From JAGNHB01 sp964436005 (GTDB lineage: Bacteria; Acidobacteriota; JAAYUB01): 64,000 nt of DNA. Under the pieces are notes generated by a model. That model searched no databases. It had not been told where the DNA came from and saw only the letters and a list, made by a program, of their open reading frames with translations. The first letter of the stretch is position 1. Each line of letters starts with the position of its first letter. A program made the translations under genes and the position numbers. Location: the NCBI GenBank assembly GCA_964436005.1, contig CAYTBK010000004.1:1-64000 (forward strand). The letters are read 5' to 3'. Of this stretch, positions 44,391-53,700 are shown one piece after another.

Positions 44391-44481
44391 CCGGCGCTTG
44401 CATCCGGCTGCTCTGCCGGCAGAACCCGTTGGGGCTTCGGCATAGAGAAACCGGCGTCACTCCGACACGGGAGGATAATCC

Positions 44482-46035
44482 ATGTCTTCGCTCAGAGAGA
44501 AAACGCGTGAACTGCTCGACATGATCGAAAGCGCCCGCCAGGGCGGCGGGGCCGACCGCATCAAGGCCCAGCACGACAAGGGCAAGATGACGGCCCGGGA
44601 ACGGCTGGACATCCTGCTGGACCCCGGCTCCTTCCATGAACTGGACATGTTCGTCCAGCACAAGTGCACGGACTTCGGCATGGAAAAGCAGGTCTACCCC
44701 GGCGACGGCGTCGTCACCGGCTACGGCACGGTCAACGGCCGGTTGATCTACGTCATCGCCCAGGACTTCACCGTCCTCGGCGGGTCGCTCGGCAAGAAGT
44801 GCGCCGAGAAGATCTGCAAGGTGATGGACCTGGCGGTCCAGAACGGCGCTCCCTGCGTGGCCCTCAACGACTCGGGCGGCGCCCGCATCCAGGAAGGCGT
44901 CATGAGCCTGGCCGGCTACGGCGACATCTTTTTGCGGAACGTCAACACCTCCGGGGTGGTCCCCCAGATCGCCGTCATCATGGGCCCCTGCGCCGGCGGC
45001 GCGGTGTACTCCCCCGGCATCCAGGACTTCATCTTCATGGTCAAGGGCACCAGCCACATGTTCATCACCGGCCCCGACGTCATCAAGGCGGTGACCAAGG
45101 AGGAGGTGACCCAGGACGAACTGGGCTCCGCCGCCACCCACAACTCCCGCTCGGGCGTGGCCCACTTCATGGCCGAGGATGAGGCCGACGCCCTGCAGAA
45201 AGTCAAGACGCTGCTCGGCTTCCTGCCCTCCAACAACCTGGACCTGCCCCCGCTGGTGGAGACGGCCGACGACCCGGGCCGCATCTGCGACGAACTCTAC
45301 GAGATCGTGCCCCTCGACCCCATCAAGGCCTACGACGTCAAGGAAGTCATCCGCTCCGTCGTCGACAACGGGTTCTTCTTCGAAACCCAGGAGCACTTCG
45401 CCCCCAACATCACCGTCGGCTTCGCCCGCCTGAACGGCCGCTCGGTGGGCATCGTGGCCAACAACCCCCAGCATTTCGCCGGCACGCTGGACATCAGCGC
45501 CTCCGTCAAGGGGGCCCGCTTCGTCCGCTTCTGCGACGCCTTCAACATCCCCCTGGTCGTCCTGGTGGACGTCCCCGGCTTCCTGCCCGGCAAGGACCAG
45601 GAGTTCAACGGCATCATCCGGCACGGCGCCAAGCTGATGTACGCCTTCAGCGAAGCCACCGTCCCCCGCGTCACCGTCACCCTGCGCAAATCGTACGGCG
45701 GCGCCTACATCGTCATGAACTCCAAACACATCGGGGCCGACCTGAGCTACGCCTGGCCGTCCGCGGAGATCGCCGTCATGGGCCCCGAGGGCGCCATCAA
45801 CGTCATCTTCCGCAAGGAACTGGCCCAGGCTGAGGACACCACGTCCAAACGCAACCAGTTGCTGGACGACTACCGCAAGAAGTTCGCCAACCCCAAACTG
45901 CCTTCCGAGCACGGGTTCATCGACGAGATCATCCCGCCGCACCTGACCCGCGTGCGCCTCATTTCCGCCATGGAAACCCTGCAGGGCAAGCGCACGCACA
46001 AGCCGGCCCGCAAGCACGGCAACATTCCGCTGTAG
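44482..46035 (+). CDS. acyl-CoA (propionyl/methylmalonyl-CoA) carboxyltransferase beta subunit
   Basis: 517 residues, the usual length for PccB/MmdA-type subunits. Two crotonase-like halves: LNDSGGARIQEGVMSLAGYGDIF and MGPCAGGAVYSP in the N-half; LVDVPGFLPGKDQEFNGIIRHGAKLMYA and SYGGAYIVMNSKHIGAD in the C-half. It transfers the carboxyl group between carboxybiotin and an acyl-CoA. Strong GGGAGG ribosome site. First gene of a set with a biotin carboxylase-like and a biotin carrier protein, so a propionyl-CoA carboxylase or a decarboxylase-type enzyme is likely. No membrane decarboxylase beta subunit is present. Confidence 0.92.
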   Translation: MSSLREKTRELLDMIESARQGGGADRIKAQHDKGKMTARERLDILLDPGSFHELDMFVQHKCTDFGMEKQVYPGDGVVTGYGTVNGRLIYVIAQDFTVLGGSLGKKCAEKICKVMDLAVQNGAPCVALNDSGGARIQEGVMSLAGYGDIFLRNVNTSGVVPQIAVIMGPCAGGAVYSPGIQDFIFMVKGTSHMFITGPDVIKAVTKEEVTQDELGSAATHNSRSGVAHFMAEDEADALQKVKTLLGFLPSNNLDLPPLVETADDPGRICDELYEIVPLDPIKAYDVKEVIRSVVDNGFFFETQEHFAPNITVGFARLNGRSVGIVANNPQHFAGTLDISASVKGARFVRFCDAFNIPLVVLVDVPGFLPGKDQEFNGIIRHGAKLMYAFSEATVPRVTVTLRKSYGGAYIVMNSKHIGADLSYAWPSAEIAVMGPEGAINVIFRKELAQAEDTTSKRNQLLDDYRKKFANPKLPSEHGFIDEIIPPHLTRVRLISAMETLQGKRTHKPARKHGNIPL

Positions 46036-46045
46036 GAGGGATGCC

Positions 46046-47548
46046 ATGAAGAGAATCCTGGTGGCCAACCGGGGCGAGATCGCCCAGAGCGCCATTCGCT
46101 GCTTCCGGGAAATGGGCATGGAGACCGTGGCGGTCTGCTCCGATGTCGAGCCCGACGCCATCCACGTCCGCAACGCCGACCTCGTGCAGGTTCTCCCGGG
46201 GGGCCACATCTCCCAGAATTACAATTCCATGGAGCGCATCCTCGAGTGCGCCAAGATCGCCCGGGCCGACGCCGTCTACCCCGGCTACGGCTTCCTCTCG
46301 GAAGTGCCCGAGTTCGCCAGGGCCTGCAAGGAACGGGGTTTCACCTTCATCGGCCCCGACGCCGAAACAATTGACCGCTGCCGCCGCAAGCCGGACTGCC
46401 TGGACGCGGCGGCCGCCCTCGGCTACTCCACCCCCGTACACTCCATGGAGATCGTCAACGAGGACGACCTGGTGGTCAAGGCGGCCGACATCGGCTACCC
46501 CGTGTTTCTGAAACCGGTGTGGGGCTCCGGCGGCCGCCGCATGATCAAGGCCACCCGCCGCGAAGAACTGCTGGATCACTACCGGGCCCTCCTGCGGGAG
46601 CGCGAGATCCGCAACCTCACCGTTTCCCTTTATCTGGAAAAGTACATCCGAAGCGCTGTCCTCATCGAGTTCCCCATCCTGGCCGACCGGCACGGCCACA
46701 TCATCTATCTGGCGGAGCGGGAGTGCGCCATCCAGCGGCGCTTCCAGAAGGTCATCTCCGAGTCGCCCTCCCCGCGCCTCAAGCCCGAAACGCGCCAGGC
46801 CATGGCGGAGGCGGCGGTGGCCATCGCCCGAAAGCTCGGCTTCACCGGTTGCGGGGCGGTGGAATTCCTGTACGAACCCTCGGGCAAGTGGCATTTCCTG
46901 GAAATCAACGCCCGCGTGCCGGTGGAGTATGCCCTCACCGATGTCGCCTGCGGCGTGGAATTGCTCAAGGAGCAGGCCCGCATCGCCCTGGGGGAGAAAC
47001 TCCGCTTCGCCGGCCCCGGCGTAACCCCCGTCAACTGTGCCATCGAATGCCGCGTCAACGCCGAGGATCCCGAACGAGGGTTCCGCCCGTCGGCCGGCGT
47101 CATCACCGAGTACTACCTGCCCGGCGGCTTCGGCTACAGCGTCCATTCCAGCGTCCAGAAGGACATGCGCGTGGACATCTACTTCGACCCCATGATCCTC
47201 AAGCTGGACTGCTTCGCGCCCACCCGGGAGGAGGCCCTGGCCAAGATCCGCTACGCCATGAGCGGCATCCGGATCAAGGGCATCCGGACCAACATCTCCT
47301 TCATCCGACGCCTGATCCACTCCGACGATTTCGTCGGCCACAAGCTGAGCTGCGACTTCCGCGTGGAAGACTTCCTCACGCCGCGCTCCAAGGACGCGGA
47401 ACGCCGGGAAGTGGCCGCTGTGGTCACGGTACTCGAGCACGAACTGGCCGCCAGGACCAAGACGCCGTCCTACCGCCGCTCGGGCAGCGAGAGCACCAAC
47501 TGGAACATGGCCGGACGGCTGGCCCTGGTAGCCCGGCGCGACCTGTAG
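46046..47548 (+). CDS. divergent biotin carboxylase subunit (ATP-grasp)
   Basis: 500 residues. N-terminus MKRILVANRGEIAQSAIRC and PGYGFLSE are classic, as are AIECRVNAEDPERGFRPSAG and an ATP-grasp core. Several normally invariant positions differ: the Gly-rich loop is WGSGGRRM rather than GGGGRGM, RHIEVQ is VLIEF, QRRHQK is QRRFQK and NTRxQVEH is NARVPVEY. Family knowledge says these residues bind ATP, bicarbonate or biotin. Arg in ECRVNAED and Glu and Arg in EINARVPVE remain. Function as carboxylase is likely by context but altered activity should be considered. GGAGGG ribosome site, 10 bp after the carboxyltransferase. Confidence 0.85.
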   Translation: MKRILVANRGEIAQSAIRCFREMGMETVAVCSDVEPDAIHVRNADLVQVLPGGHISQNYNSMERILECAKIARADAVYPGYGFLSEVPEFARACKERGFTFIGPDAETIDRCRRKPDCLDAAAALGYSTPVHSMEIVNEDDLVVKAADIGYPVFLKPVWGSGGRRMIKATRREELLDHYRALLREREIRNLTVSLYLEKYIRSAVLIEFPILADRHGHIIYLAERECAIQRRFQKVISESPSPRLKPETRQAMAEAAVAIARKLGFTGCGAVEFLYEPSGKWHFLEINARVPVEYALTDVACGVELLKEQARIALGEKLRFAGPGVTPVNCAIECRVNAEDPERGFRPSAGVITEYYLPGGFGYSVHSSVQKDMRVDIYFDPMILKLDCFAPTREEALAKIRYAMSGIRIKGIRTNISFIRRLIHSDDFVGHKLSCDFRVEDFLTPRSKDAERREVAAVVTVLEHELAARTKTPSYRRSGSESTNWNMAGRLALVARRDL

Positions 47549-47565
47549 CCCACAGGAGGAGAACG

Positions 47566-48081
47566 ATGAAATACCGCGTTTGCATAGACGACAACAACTA
47601 CACCCTCATCCTGCAGGACATTTTCCCCGAGCCCACCCAGGAGATCCCGGTGGAGGTCGGTTACCACACCTACCAGGCGAAGATGATCGAGTACGACGTG
47701 GATAAGGGCGTCCGCTCCATCCTTCTGGACGGCATCCCCTACGACGTGGAGTTTTTCCGGAATTCCCACGGGGCCGTGGAAGCCGTGAAGATCGACAACG
47801 AGACCTACTCCATCAACGAGATCCGGGCCGGCAAGCTGCGGACGGCGCCCGCCCTCAAGGAAACCGTCAAGGAGGGCCAGGTCAAGGCCTTCATGCCCGG
47901 GCTGATCACCCGCGCGGAAAAGAAGTTGGGCGAAACGGTGAAGGAGGGCGAAACCATCCTCTACCTGGAAGCCATGAAGATGGAGAACGCCATCGTGGCG
48001 CCGCGGGACGGGACGGTGTCCCGCATCGCCAAGGAATCGTCCACGGTTTTGACGGGGGACATCCTCTTCACCGTAGACTAG
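47566..48081 (+). CDS. biotin carboxyl carrier protein
   Basis: 171 residues. The N-terminal 90 residues resemble the interaction domain of propionyl-CoA-carboxylase-type carriers; the C-terminal lipoyl/biotinyl domain has the biotinylation site LEAMKMENAI (Lys of AMKM) and the companion GLITRAEKKLGETVKEGE. It carries carboxybiotin between the two upstream enzymes. AGGAGGAG ribosome site 17 bp after the biotin carboxylase. The ATG start is chosen by ribosome site; the long open frame upstream overlaps another gene in another frame. Confidence 0.92.
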   Translation: MKYRVCIDDNNYTLILQDIFPEPTQEIPVEVGYHTYQAKMIEYDVDKGVRSILLDGIPYDVEFFRNSHGAVEAVKIDNETYSINEIRAGKLRTAPALKETVKEGQVKAFMPGLITRAEKKLGETVKEGETILYLEAMKMENAIVAPRDGTVSRIAKESSTVLTGDILFTVD

Positions 48082-48138
48082 GCCCGGAGACCGGTCGGGC
48101 CGGACCCGGGACGAACTCTTCACCTCTCAGGAGCGGCC

Positions 48139-51100
48139 ATGTCCAGACCCTTCGTGCATCTGCATGTGCATTCCGACTACTCGCTGCTCGACGGCGCCTG
48201 CCCGGTGAAGCGGCTGGTCGGCAAGGCATCCTCCATGGGCATGACCGCCCTGGCCCTGACCGACCACGGGAACCTGTTCGGGGCCGTGCAGTTCTACGAG
48301 GCCGCGCGGGCCAAGGGCATCAAGCCGGTCATCGGCTGCGAGGTGTACGTCGCCTCCGGTTCCCGCCACGACCGCAACAGCCAGACCGACAAGCGCTACC
48401 ACCTGGTGCTCCTGGTCCGCGAGGCGGCCGGCTACTACAACCTCTGCAAGCTCGTTTCCCTCGCCTATACGGAAGGGTTCTACTACAAGCCGCGGGTGGA
48501 CTGGGAACTCCTCGAGCAGCACGCCGAGGGCTTGATCGCCATGTCGGCCTGCATCCAGGGCGAAATTCCCATCCTCATCGCCGCGGGCGACATGGCGGGA
48601 GCCGAAAAGGCCGCGCTCCGGCACGAGGCCCTTTTCGGCAAGGGCAACTTCTACCTCGAGGTGCAGGACCACGGCCTGCCGGAGCAGAAGGAGATCAACC
48701 CCAAGATGCGGGAGCTTTCCCGCAAGACGGGCATCCCCCTGGTGGCCACCAACGACTGCCACTACCTGGACGCCACCGACCATTTGGCCCAGGACGTGCT
48801 GGTGTGCATCCAGACCGGCAAGCGCCTGCACGAGGAGAACCGCCTGCAGTTCTCCTCCCACGAGTTCTACTTCAAGTCCGGCGACGAGATGGCCGAACTG
48901 TTCCCGGACATGCCCGAGGCCCTCGACAACACGGTGGCCATCGCCGAGCGCTGCGCCTTCGATTTCGACCTGGAATCGCAGCACTACCCCCGTTTCGCCA
49001 TCCCCGCCGGCATGACGCTGGACGACTACTTCGAGCAGACCGCCCGCGAGGGCTTCGCCTCGCGCATGATGTCCCTGCGGGAAGCCGAGTCCGCCGGGTT
49101 GCTGCACTACCCGCTGGAAGACTACGAAAAGCGCATGGAGTACGAGATCGGGGTCATCAAGAAGCTCAACTACTCCGGTTACTTCCTCATCGTCTGGGAC
49201 TTCATCCGCTACGCCAAGGAAAACGGCATCCCCGTGGGCCCGGGCCGCGGCTCCGCCGCCGGCAGCCTGGTCGCCTACGCCATGTACATCACGGACATCG
49301 ACCCGCTGCAGTACGACCTGCTGTTCGAACGGTTCCTCAACCCCGAGCGCATCTCCCCCCCGGACATCGACATCGACTTCTGCAACCGGCGCCGCGAGGA
49401 AGTGATCCGCTACGTCACGGAGAAGTACGGCAAGGACTGCGTCAGCCAGATCATCACCTTCGGGACCATGAAGGCCAAGGCCGTGGTGAAGGACGTCGGA
49501 CGGGTCATGGGCCTGCCCTACGCCGAGGTGGAGAAGATCACCAAGCTGATCCCGCCAGCCCTGGACACGACCCTGGAAAAGGCCCTGGCCGAAGAGCCCA
49601 AGCTGGCCGAATCGGTCAAGGAGGACCCGCAGGTCAAGCAGCTCATCGACATCGCCCTGCGGCTGGAGGGATTCTCCCGGCACAGCTCGGTGCACGCGGC
49701 GGGCGTGGTCATCGCCCCCCAGCCGCTCATGGAGATCGTGCCGCTGTGCGTGGGCAGCGACGGCGTGGTCACCACCCAGTACAACATGAAGGACGTGGAA
49801 AAGCTGGGCCTCCTCAAGATGGACTTCCTGGGCCTGATCACCCTGACCACCATCGTGGACGCCATCCAGCTCATCCGGGAGACCGAAAAGCGGGACATCG
49901 ACATCGCCAACATTCCCATCGACGACAGCGCCACGTACGACATCTTCTCCCAGGGCCGAACGTCCGGCATCTTCCAGTTCGAGAGCGGCGGCATGCGCAA
50001 CTACCTCAAAACGTTGAAACCGACGCGTTTCGAGGACCTCATCGCCATGAACGCCCTCTACCGCCCCGGCCCCATCAAGGGCGGCATGATCACCGACTTC
50101 ATCAACCGCAAGCACGGCATCAGCAAGGTGGAAGTGCCCATCGCCGAGCTGGAGCCCATCCTCAAGCCCACCTACGGCGTCCTGGTCTACCAGGAGCAGG
50201 TCATGCAGATCGCCGTCAAGCTGGCGGGTTTCTCCATGGGCGACGCCGACACCCTGCGCAAGGGCATGGGCAAGAAGATCGCCGCCATCATGGACAAGAT
50301 GGAGCCCAAGTTCGTCGACGGCTGCGCCGCCCGCGGCATCGACAAGACCAAGGCGGCCGAGCTGTTTGCCCAAATGCGCGCCTTCGGCGAGTACGGCTTC
50401 AACAAGTCGCACTCGGCCGCCTACGCCTGGGTGGCCTATCAGACCGCCTGGCTCAAGGCCCACTTCCCCGGCGCCTTCATGTCGGCCCTGCTCACCAGCG
50501 AACAGAACAACACCAAAAAGGTGGTCCAGTACATCTCCGAGTGCAAGAGCATGGGGATCGCCATCCTGCCGCCTTCCATCAACCAGAGCCGGAAATACTT
50601 CTTCCCCGTCCCGGAAGGGATCCGCTTCGGCCTGGGCGCCGTGAAGAACGTGGGGGAGGGCGCCATCCAGGCCATCCTGGACGCACGCGCGGAGGGAGGG
50701 CCGTTCAAGAGCTTCACGGACTTCTGCTGCCGGGTGGACCTGCGCCACCTGAACACCCGCGTCATCGAGAGCCTGAACAAGGCCGGCGTCTTCGACGAAC
50801 TGGGCTGCAACCGCGCGCAGGTGGCCGAGATCGCGCCGCGCACCATCGAGTTCGCCCAGACCCGGCAGAGAGACCTGGCCCGCGGCCAGGCCAGCCTTTT
50901 CGACATGCTGACCGGGACCGACGAGGTTGCGGACGAGGAAGAGAGCCTGCGCGACAACCTGCCCCCCCTGGACAACTGGGACCCCAAGGTCATCCTCCAG
51001 TACGAGAAGGAGATACTGGGGTTCTACATCTCCGGGCACCCGCTGGACGCCTTCGACGACATCCTCGGCGTGGCCACCGACACCTTCCTCGGCGACCTGG

Positions 51101-51621
51101 CCGACCGGGAAGGCGGCGGCAACGTGCGCACCGGGGCGGTCTTCTCCTCTCTCGCCGTCAAGAAGACCATGAAGGGCGAGACCATGGCCAACGGCGTCCT
51201 GGAGGACAAGACCGGCACGCTCAACGCCGTGATCTACCCCCGCACCTACGCCCAGTACGAGGCCTTCCTACAGACCGACCTGCCCCTGCTGGTGAGCGGC
51301 GCCTTCCAGCGGGACGGAGAGAAGGACCCCGAGCTCATCGTCAACGAAGTCTCCCTCCTGTCGGAGGTGCGGGAGAGCTCGGTGGGCGCCGTGCGGTTGG
51401 AGTTCGACCTGGAGCTGGTGACGCCCGACGCCGCCCTGACCCTGGTGGAGCTGCTGAGCGAGCGGAAGGGCGAGTGCGCCGTGGAGTTCGTCCTGCGCAA
51501 GCGCGAGGCCGGCACGGCCGTCCTGCGGCGCAACGGCTTCCTCAAGATCAAATGGAACCGCGAGATGAAGGAACTGTTGGAGAACCTTCTGCCGCCCGGC
51601 TCCGTCTGCCCGCTGAAGTAG
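48139..51621 (+). CDS. dnaE: DNA polymerase III alpha subunit
   Basis: 1160 residues, normal DnaE1 length. N-terminal PHP domain (VHLHVHSDYSLLDGACPV, TDHGNLFG), polymerase core with GRGSAAGSLVAY and catalytic PPDIDIDFCNRRREEV, tau-binding region, helix-hairpin-helix and a C-terminal OB domain (VLEDKTGTLNAVIYP, KDPELIVNEVS). Replicative polymerase. Located 57 bp after the biotin carrier gene; its own ribosome site is GGAGCGG. Confidence 0.97.
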   Translation: MSRPFVHLHVHSDYSLLDGACPVKRLVGKASSMGMTALALTDHGNLFGAVQFYEAARAKGIKPVIGCEVYVASGSRHDRNSQTDKRYHLVLLVREAAGYYNLCKLVSLAYTEGFYYKPRVDWELLEQHAEGLIAMSACIQGEIPILIAAGDMAGAEKAALRHEALFGKGNFYLEVQDHGLPEQKEINPKMRELSRKTGIPLVATNDCHYLDATDHLAQDVLVCIQTGKRLHEENRLQFSSHEFYFKSGDEMAELFPDMPEALDNTVAIAERCAFDFDLESQHYPRFAIPAGMTLDDYFEQTAREGFASRMMSLREAESAGLLHYPLEDYEKRMEYEIGVIKKLNYSGYFLIVWDFIRYAKENGIPVGPGRGSAAGSLVAYAMYITDIDPLQYDLLFERFLNPERISPPDIDIDFCNRRREEVIRYVTEKYGKDCVSQIITFGTMKAKAVVKDVGRVMGLPYAEVEKITKLIPPALDTTLEKALAEEPKLAESVKEDPQVKQLIDIALRLEGFSRHSSVHAAGVVIAPQPLMEIVPLCVGSDGVVTTQYNMKDVEKLGLLKMDFLGLITLTTIVDAIQLIRETEKRDIDIANIPIDDSATYDIFSQGRTSGIFQFESGGMRNYLKTLKPTRFEDLIAMNALYRPGPIKGGMITDFINRKHGISKVEVPIAELEPILKPTYGVLVYQEQVMQIAVKLAGFSMGDADTLRKGMGKKIAAIMDKMEPKFVDGCAARGIDKTKAAELFAQMRAFGEYGFNKSHSAAYAWVAYQTAWLKAHFPGAFMSALLTSEQNNTKKVVQYISECKSMGIAILPPSINQSRKYFFPVPEGIRFGLGAVKNVGEGAIQAILDARAEGGPFKSFTDFCCRVDLRHLNTRVIESLNKAGVFDELGCNRAQVAEIAPRTIEFAQTRQRDLARGQASLFDMLTGTDEVADEEESLRDNLPPLDNWDPKVILQYEKEILGFYISGHPLDAFDDILGVATDTFLGDLADREGGGNVRTGAVFSSLAVKKTMKGETMANGVLEDKTGTLNAVIYPRTYAQYEAFLQTDLPLLVSGAFQRDGEKDPELIVNEVSLLSEVRESSVGAVRLEFDLELVTPDAALTLVELLSERKGECAVEFVLRKREAGTAVLRRNGFLKIKWNREMKELLENLLPPGSVCPLK

Positions 51622-51735
51622 GCCCCCGCCCGCGCAGGGCCGCGAGGCCGCGAAGCCGGTCGGCAGCCGGAAAACGCTCGAAACCGCCCGCGGATCCACC
51701 CGGGTGCGGGGCAAGAAATCCCGGACACGATCGCA

Positions 51736-51802
51736 ACATGGATGGACAGGATAAACAGGATGGGAAAGGTCCCGGTGTCCTGCTCATCCTGTATACCCAT
51801 GT
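51736..51802. repeat. ACATGGAT-type hairpin element C
   Basis: 67-bp element with ends ACATGGAT and ACCCATGT; left arm GGATGGACAGGATAAACAGG, right arm CTCATCCTGTATACCC. A third copy of the elements at 41081 and 41512, again beside a core-repeat block. Confidence 0.78.
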
Positions 51803-51831
51803 AATAATATTACATTTGAGAAAAATCGGAA

Positions 51832-52255
51832 GTGACACCCACCTGTCGAGAAGCTTGGGTGTCCAGGCCTGTGATCCTGTCCGGCCGCAGAACCGGCCCC
51901 AGATTCGTGGACACCCACGATTCCGGATTGGCCGGCACCTTCCGTTCGAGCCCCGGGCGACGGCCGATGTTCCTGGCCCGCTTTATCCTCGGGTGTCCAG
52001 GCTTTGGCATCGCTGGGTGTCCAGGCTTTGCCTTCGTCGGGTGTCCAGGATTCGGGTGTCCAGAACCGGCTCCGGCCCATTGGTGGGTGTCCACAGCTGG
52101 CACACAGGACAACAATGGGTGGGTGTCCACATCCGGCATCGGTCGCGACCAGGAAAGTTGTTGGGTGTCCACAATCGGGTCCGTCCTGTGCCACTGTGCC
52201 CCCGTGAGAGCATTGCGCTGCGTCCAGGCGCCCACTGCCCCCAGGCGGGTGTCCA
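51832..52255. repeat. core-repeat block VIII
   Basis: Exact F core at 51908 and exact R cores at 51856, 52014, 52084, 52120 and 52162; one-mismatch R copies at 51990, 52038, 52053 and 52246. Spacings 51990-52014-52038 are again exactly 24 bp. Fills the 754-bp gap between convergent dnaE and the CNNM gene; no gene is supported. Confidence 0.88.
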
Positions 52256-52375
52256 AGTTCGTTGCGATTCCTGAATTGCCAACATCCGCTCATTCCGAAG
52301 CGGAATGGTGGGCACCCACCCAGGCCCAGGCGTCAGGATGGCCTGGCAGCCTTGCGCATCAAATTCATTTTTCCT

Positions 52376-53689
52376 TCATGTTTCATCCGGCATCGCCGGG
52401 GGCGCGGTCCGGGAAACGAGGATCTTGTCGACCCGGGGGCCGTCCATATCCACCACTTCGAACCGGTAGCCCGATTTCTCGAAGGCGTCCCCGGCGTGGG
52501 GCACCCGTTTCATTTCCATGAGCACGAAACCCGCCACGGTGGAGAAGGCCCGGGCGGCCGGCCCCGGCTCGGGCAGGCCGAGCCTCTCCGACAGCTCGTC
52601 GAAGGCGAAGGCCCCGTCGACAAGCAGGGAACCGTCCGCCCGCTCGAAGACCGGCGCTTCGCCGCCGGAAGCCTCGGCCCCCGGCAAGGCGCCGAAGATG
52701 TCTTCCACCAGGTCGTGCAGCGTCACGATCCCCGCGGTGGTGCCGTACTCGTCGAGCACGAGGGCCAGGTGGACCCGGTGGTCCCGGAAGGTTTCCAGGA
52801 CGTCCAGGGCGGACTGGCTGGCCGGAACGTACACGGGCGGGGAGCAGAGGCCCTCCAGGGCCGGGAAAGGAACGGCGGCGTGGGCGCGCCAGTAGTCGAC
52901 GGCGTCCAGGATGCCGGTCACCTTCTCCAGCGACCCGACGCAGACGGGCCAGTGGGCGTGCTTGCCCGCCGCGATGCGGGCGTGGACGTCCTCCCGGCCG
53001 GTCTCCGCGTCCAACCACTCCACGTCCAGGCGGGGGGTCATGACCGAGTAAACGTCCCGGTCCCCCAGCCGGAACACGTTACGGATGAGTTCGTCGGCCT
53101 TCCGGTCCACCGTCCCCTGCGTGACGCCCTGGGCGATGACGTAGCGGATCTCGTCCTCGGTCAGGGCCTCTTCCCGCACCCCCGACTGCCTGAGCAGCCG
53201 CAGGGCCAGGCGGGTGGACCAGCCCAGGAACAGGGCGAAGGGGCGCACGACGGAAGCGGCGCAGCGCATGACCGGGGCCACCCGGACGGCCACCGCCTCC
53301 GGCTTCCGCATTCCGAGAGCCTTGGGCACGAGCTCCCCCACCACCAGGGTCAGGTAGGTGATGCACAGGACGGTCACGGCGTAGGCGATCTCGTGCGCCC
53401 AGCGGCCGACCAGGGGGGCCTGCGCCAGCAGCGGGGCCAACGCTTCGGCGATTTCCACCCCGCCGTAGGCGCCGGCCACGATCCCCGACAGGGTGATGCA
53501 GATCTGGACCACGGAAAGCAGGGTTTCGGGGTTCTCCTGGAAGGACAGGACGGTGTCGGCCCCCCGGCAGCCGGCCTTCTTCATCTGGGCCAGGCGCGGC
53601 TTGCGGGCCGACACCACGGCGATCTCGGACATGGAGAAAAACCCGTTGAACAGGATCAGGGCGAGGAGGACGAGGGCCATCACGAACAT
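52376..53689 (-). CDS. CNNM/CorC-type membrane protein with CBS pair
   Basis: 437 residues. N-terminal DUF21/CNNM domain with three to four hydrophobic segments (MALVLLALILFNGFFSMSEIAVVS), then a CBS pair (about 215-335, VMTPRLDVEWLD, LVLDEYGTTAGIVTLHDLVEDIFG) and a C-terminal CorC/HlyC domain (about 345-430). Often called hemolysin-like; the family is linked to Mg2+ transport. GGGAG ribosome site precedes the ATG. No partner gene adjacent. Confidence 0.9.
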   Translation of the reverse strand: MFVMALVLLALILFNGFFSMSEIAVVSARKPRLAQMKKAGCRGADTVLSFQENPETLLSVVQICITLSGIVAGAYGGVEIAEALAPLLAQAPLVGRWAHEIAYAVTVLCITYLTLVVGELVPKALGMRKPEAVAVRVAPVMRCAASVVRPFALFLGWSTRLALRLLRQSGVREEALTEDEIRYVIAQGVTQGTVDRKADELIRNVFRLGDRDVYSVMTPRLDVEWLDAETGREDVHARIAAGKHAHWPVCVGSLEKVTGILDAVDYWRAHAAVPFPALEGLCSPPVYVPASQSALDVLETFRDHRVHLALVLDEYGTTAGIVTLHDLVEDIFGALPGAEASGGEAPVFERADGSLLVDGAFAFDELSERLGLPEPGPAARAFSTVAGFVLMEMKRVPHAGDAFEKSGYRFEVVDMDGPRVDKILVSRTAPPAMPDET

Positions 53690-53700
53690 GGGTCACTCCC

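Noticed and set aside
18232..52255. Blocks as simple transcription terminators
   Set aside because: They occur between divergent genes as well as convergent ones, lack T-tracts after stems and contain many tandem cores, which terminators do not need.
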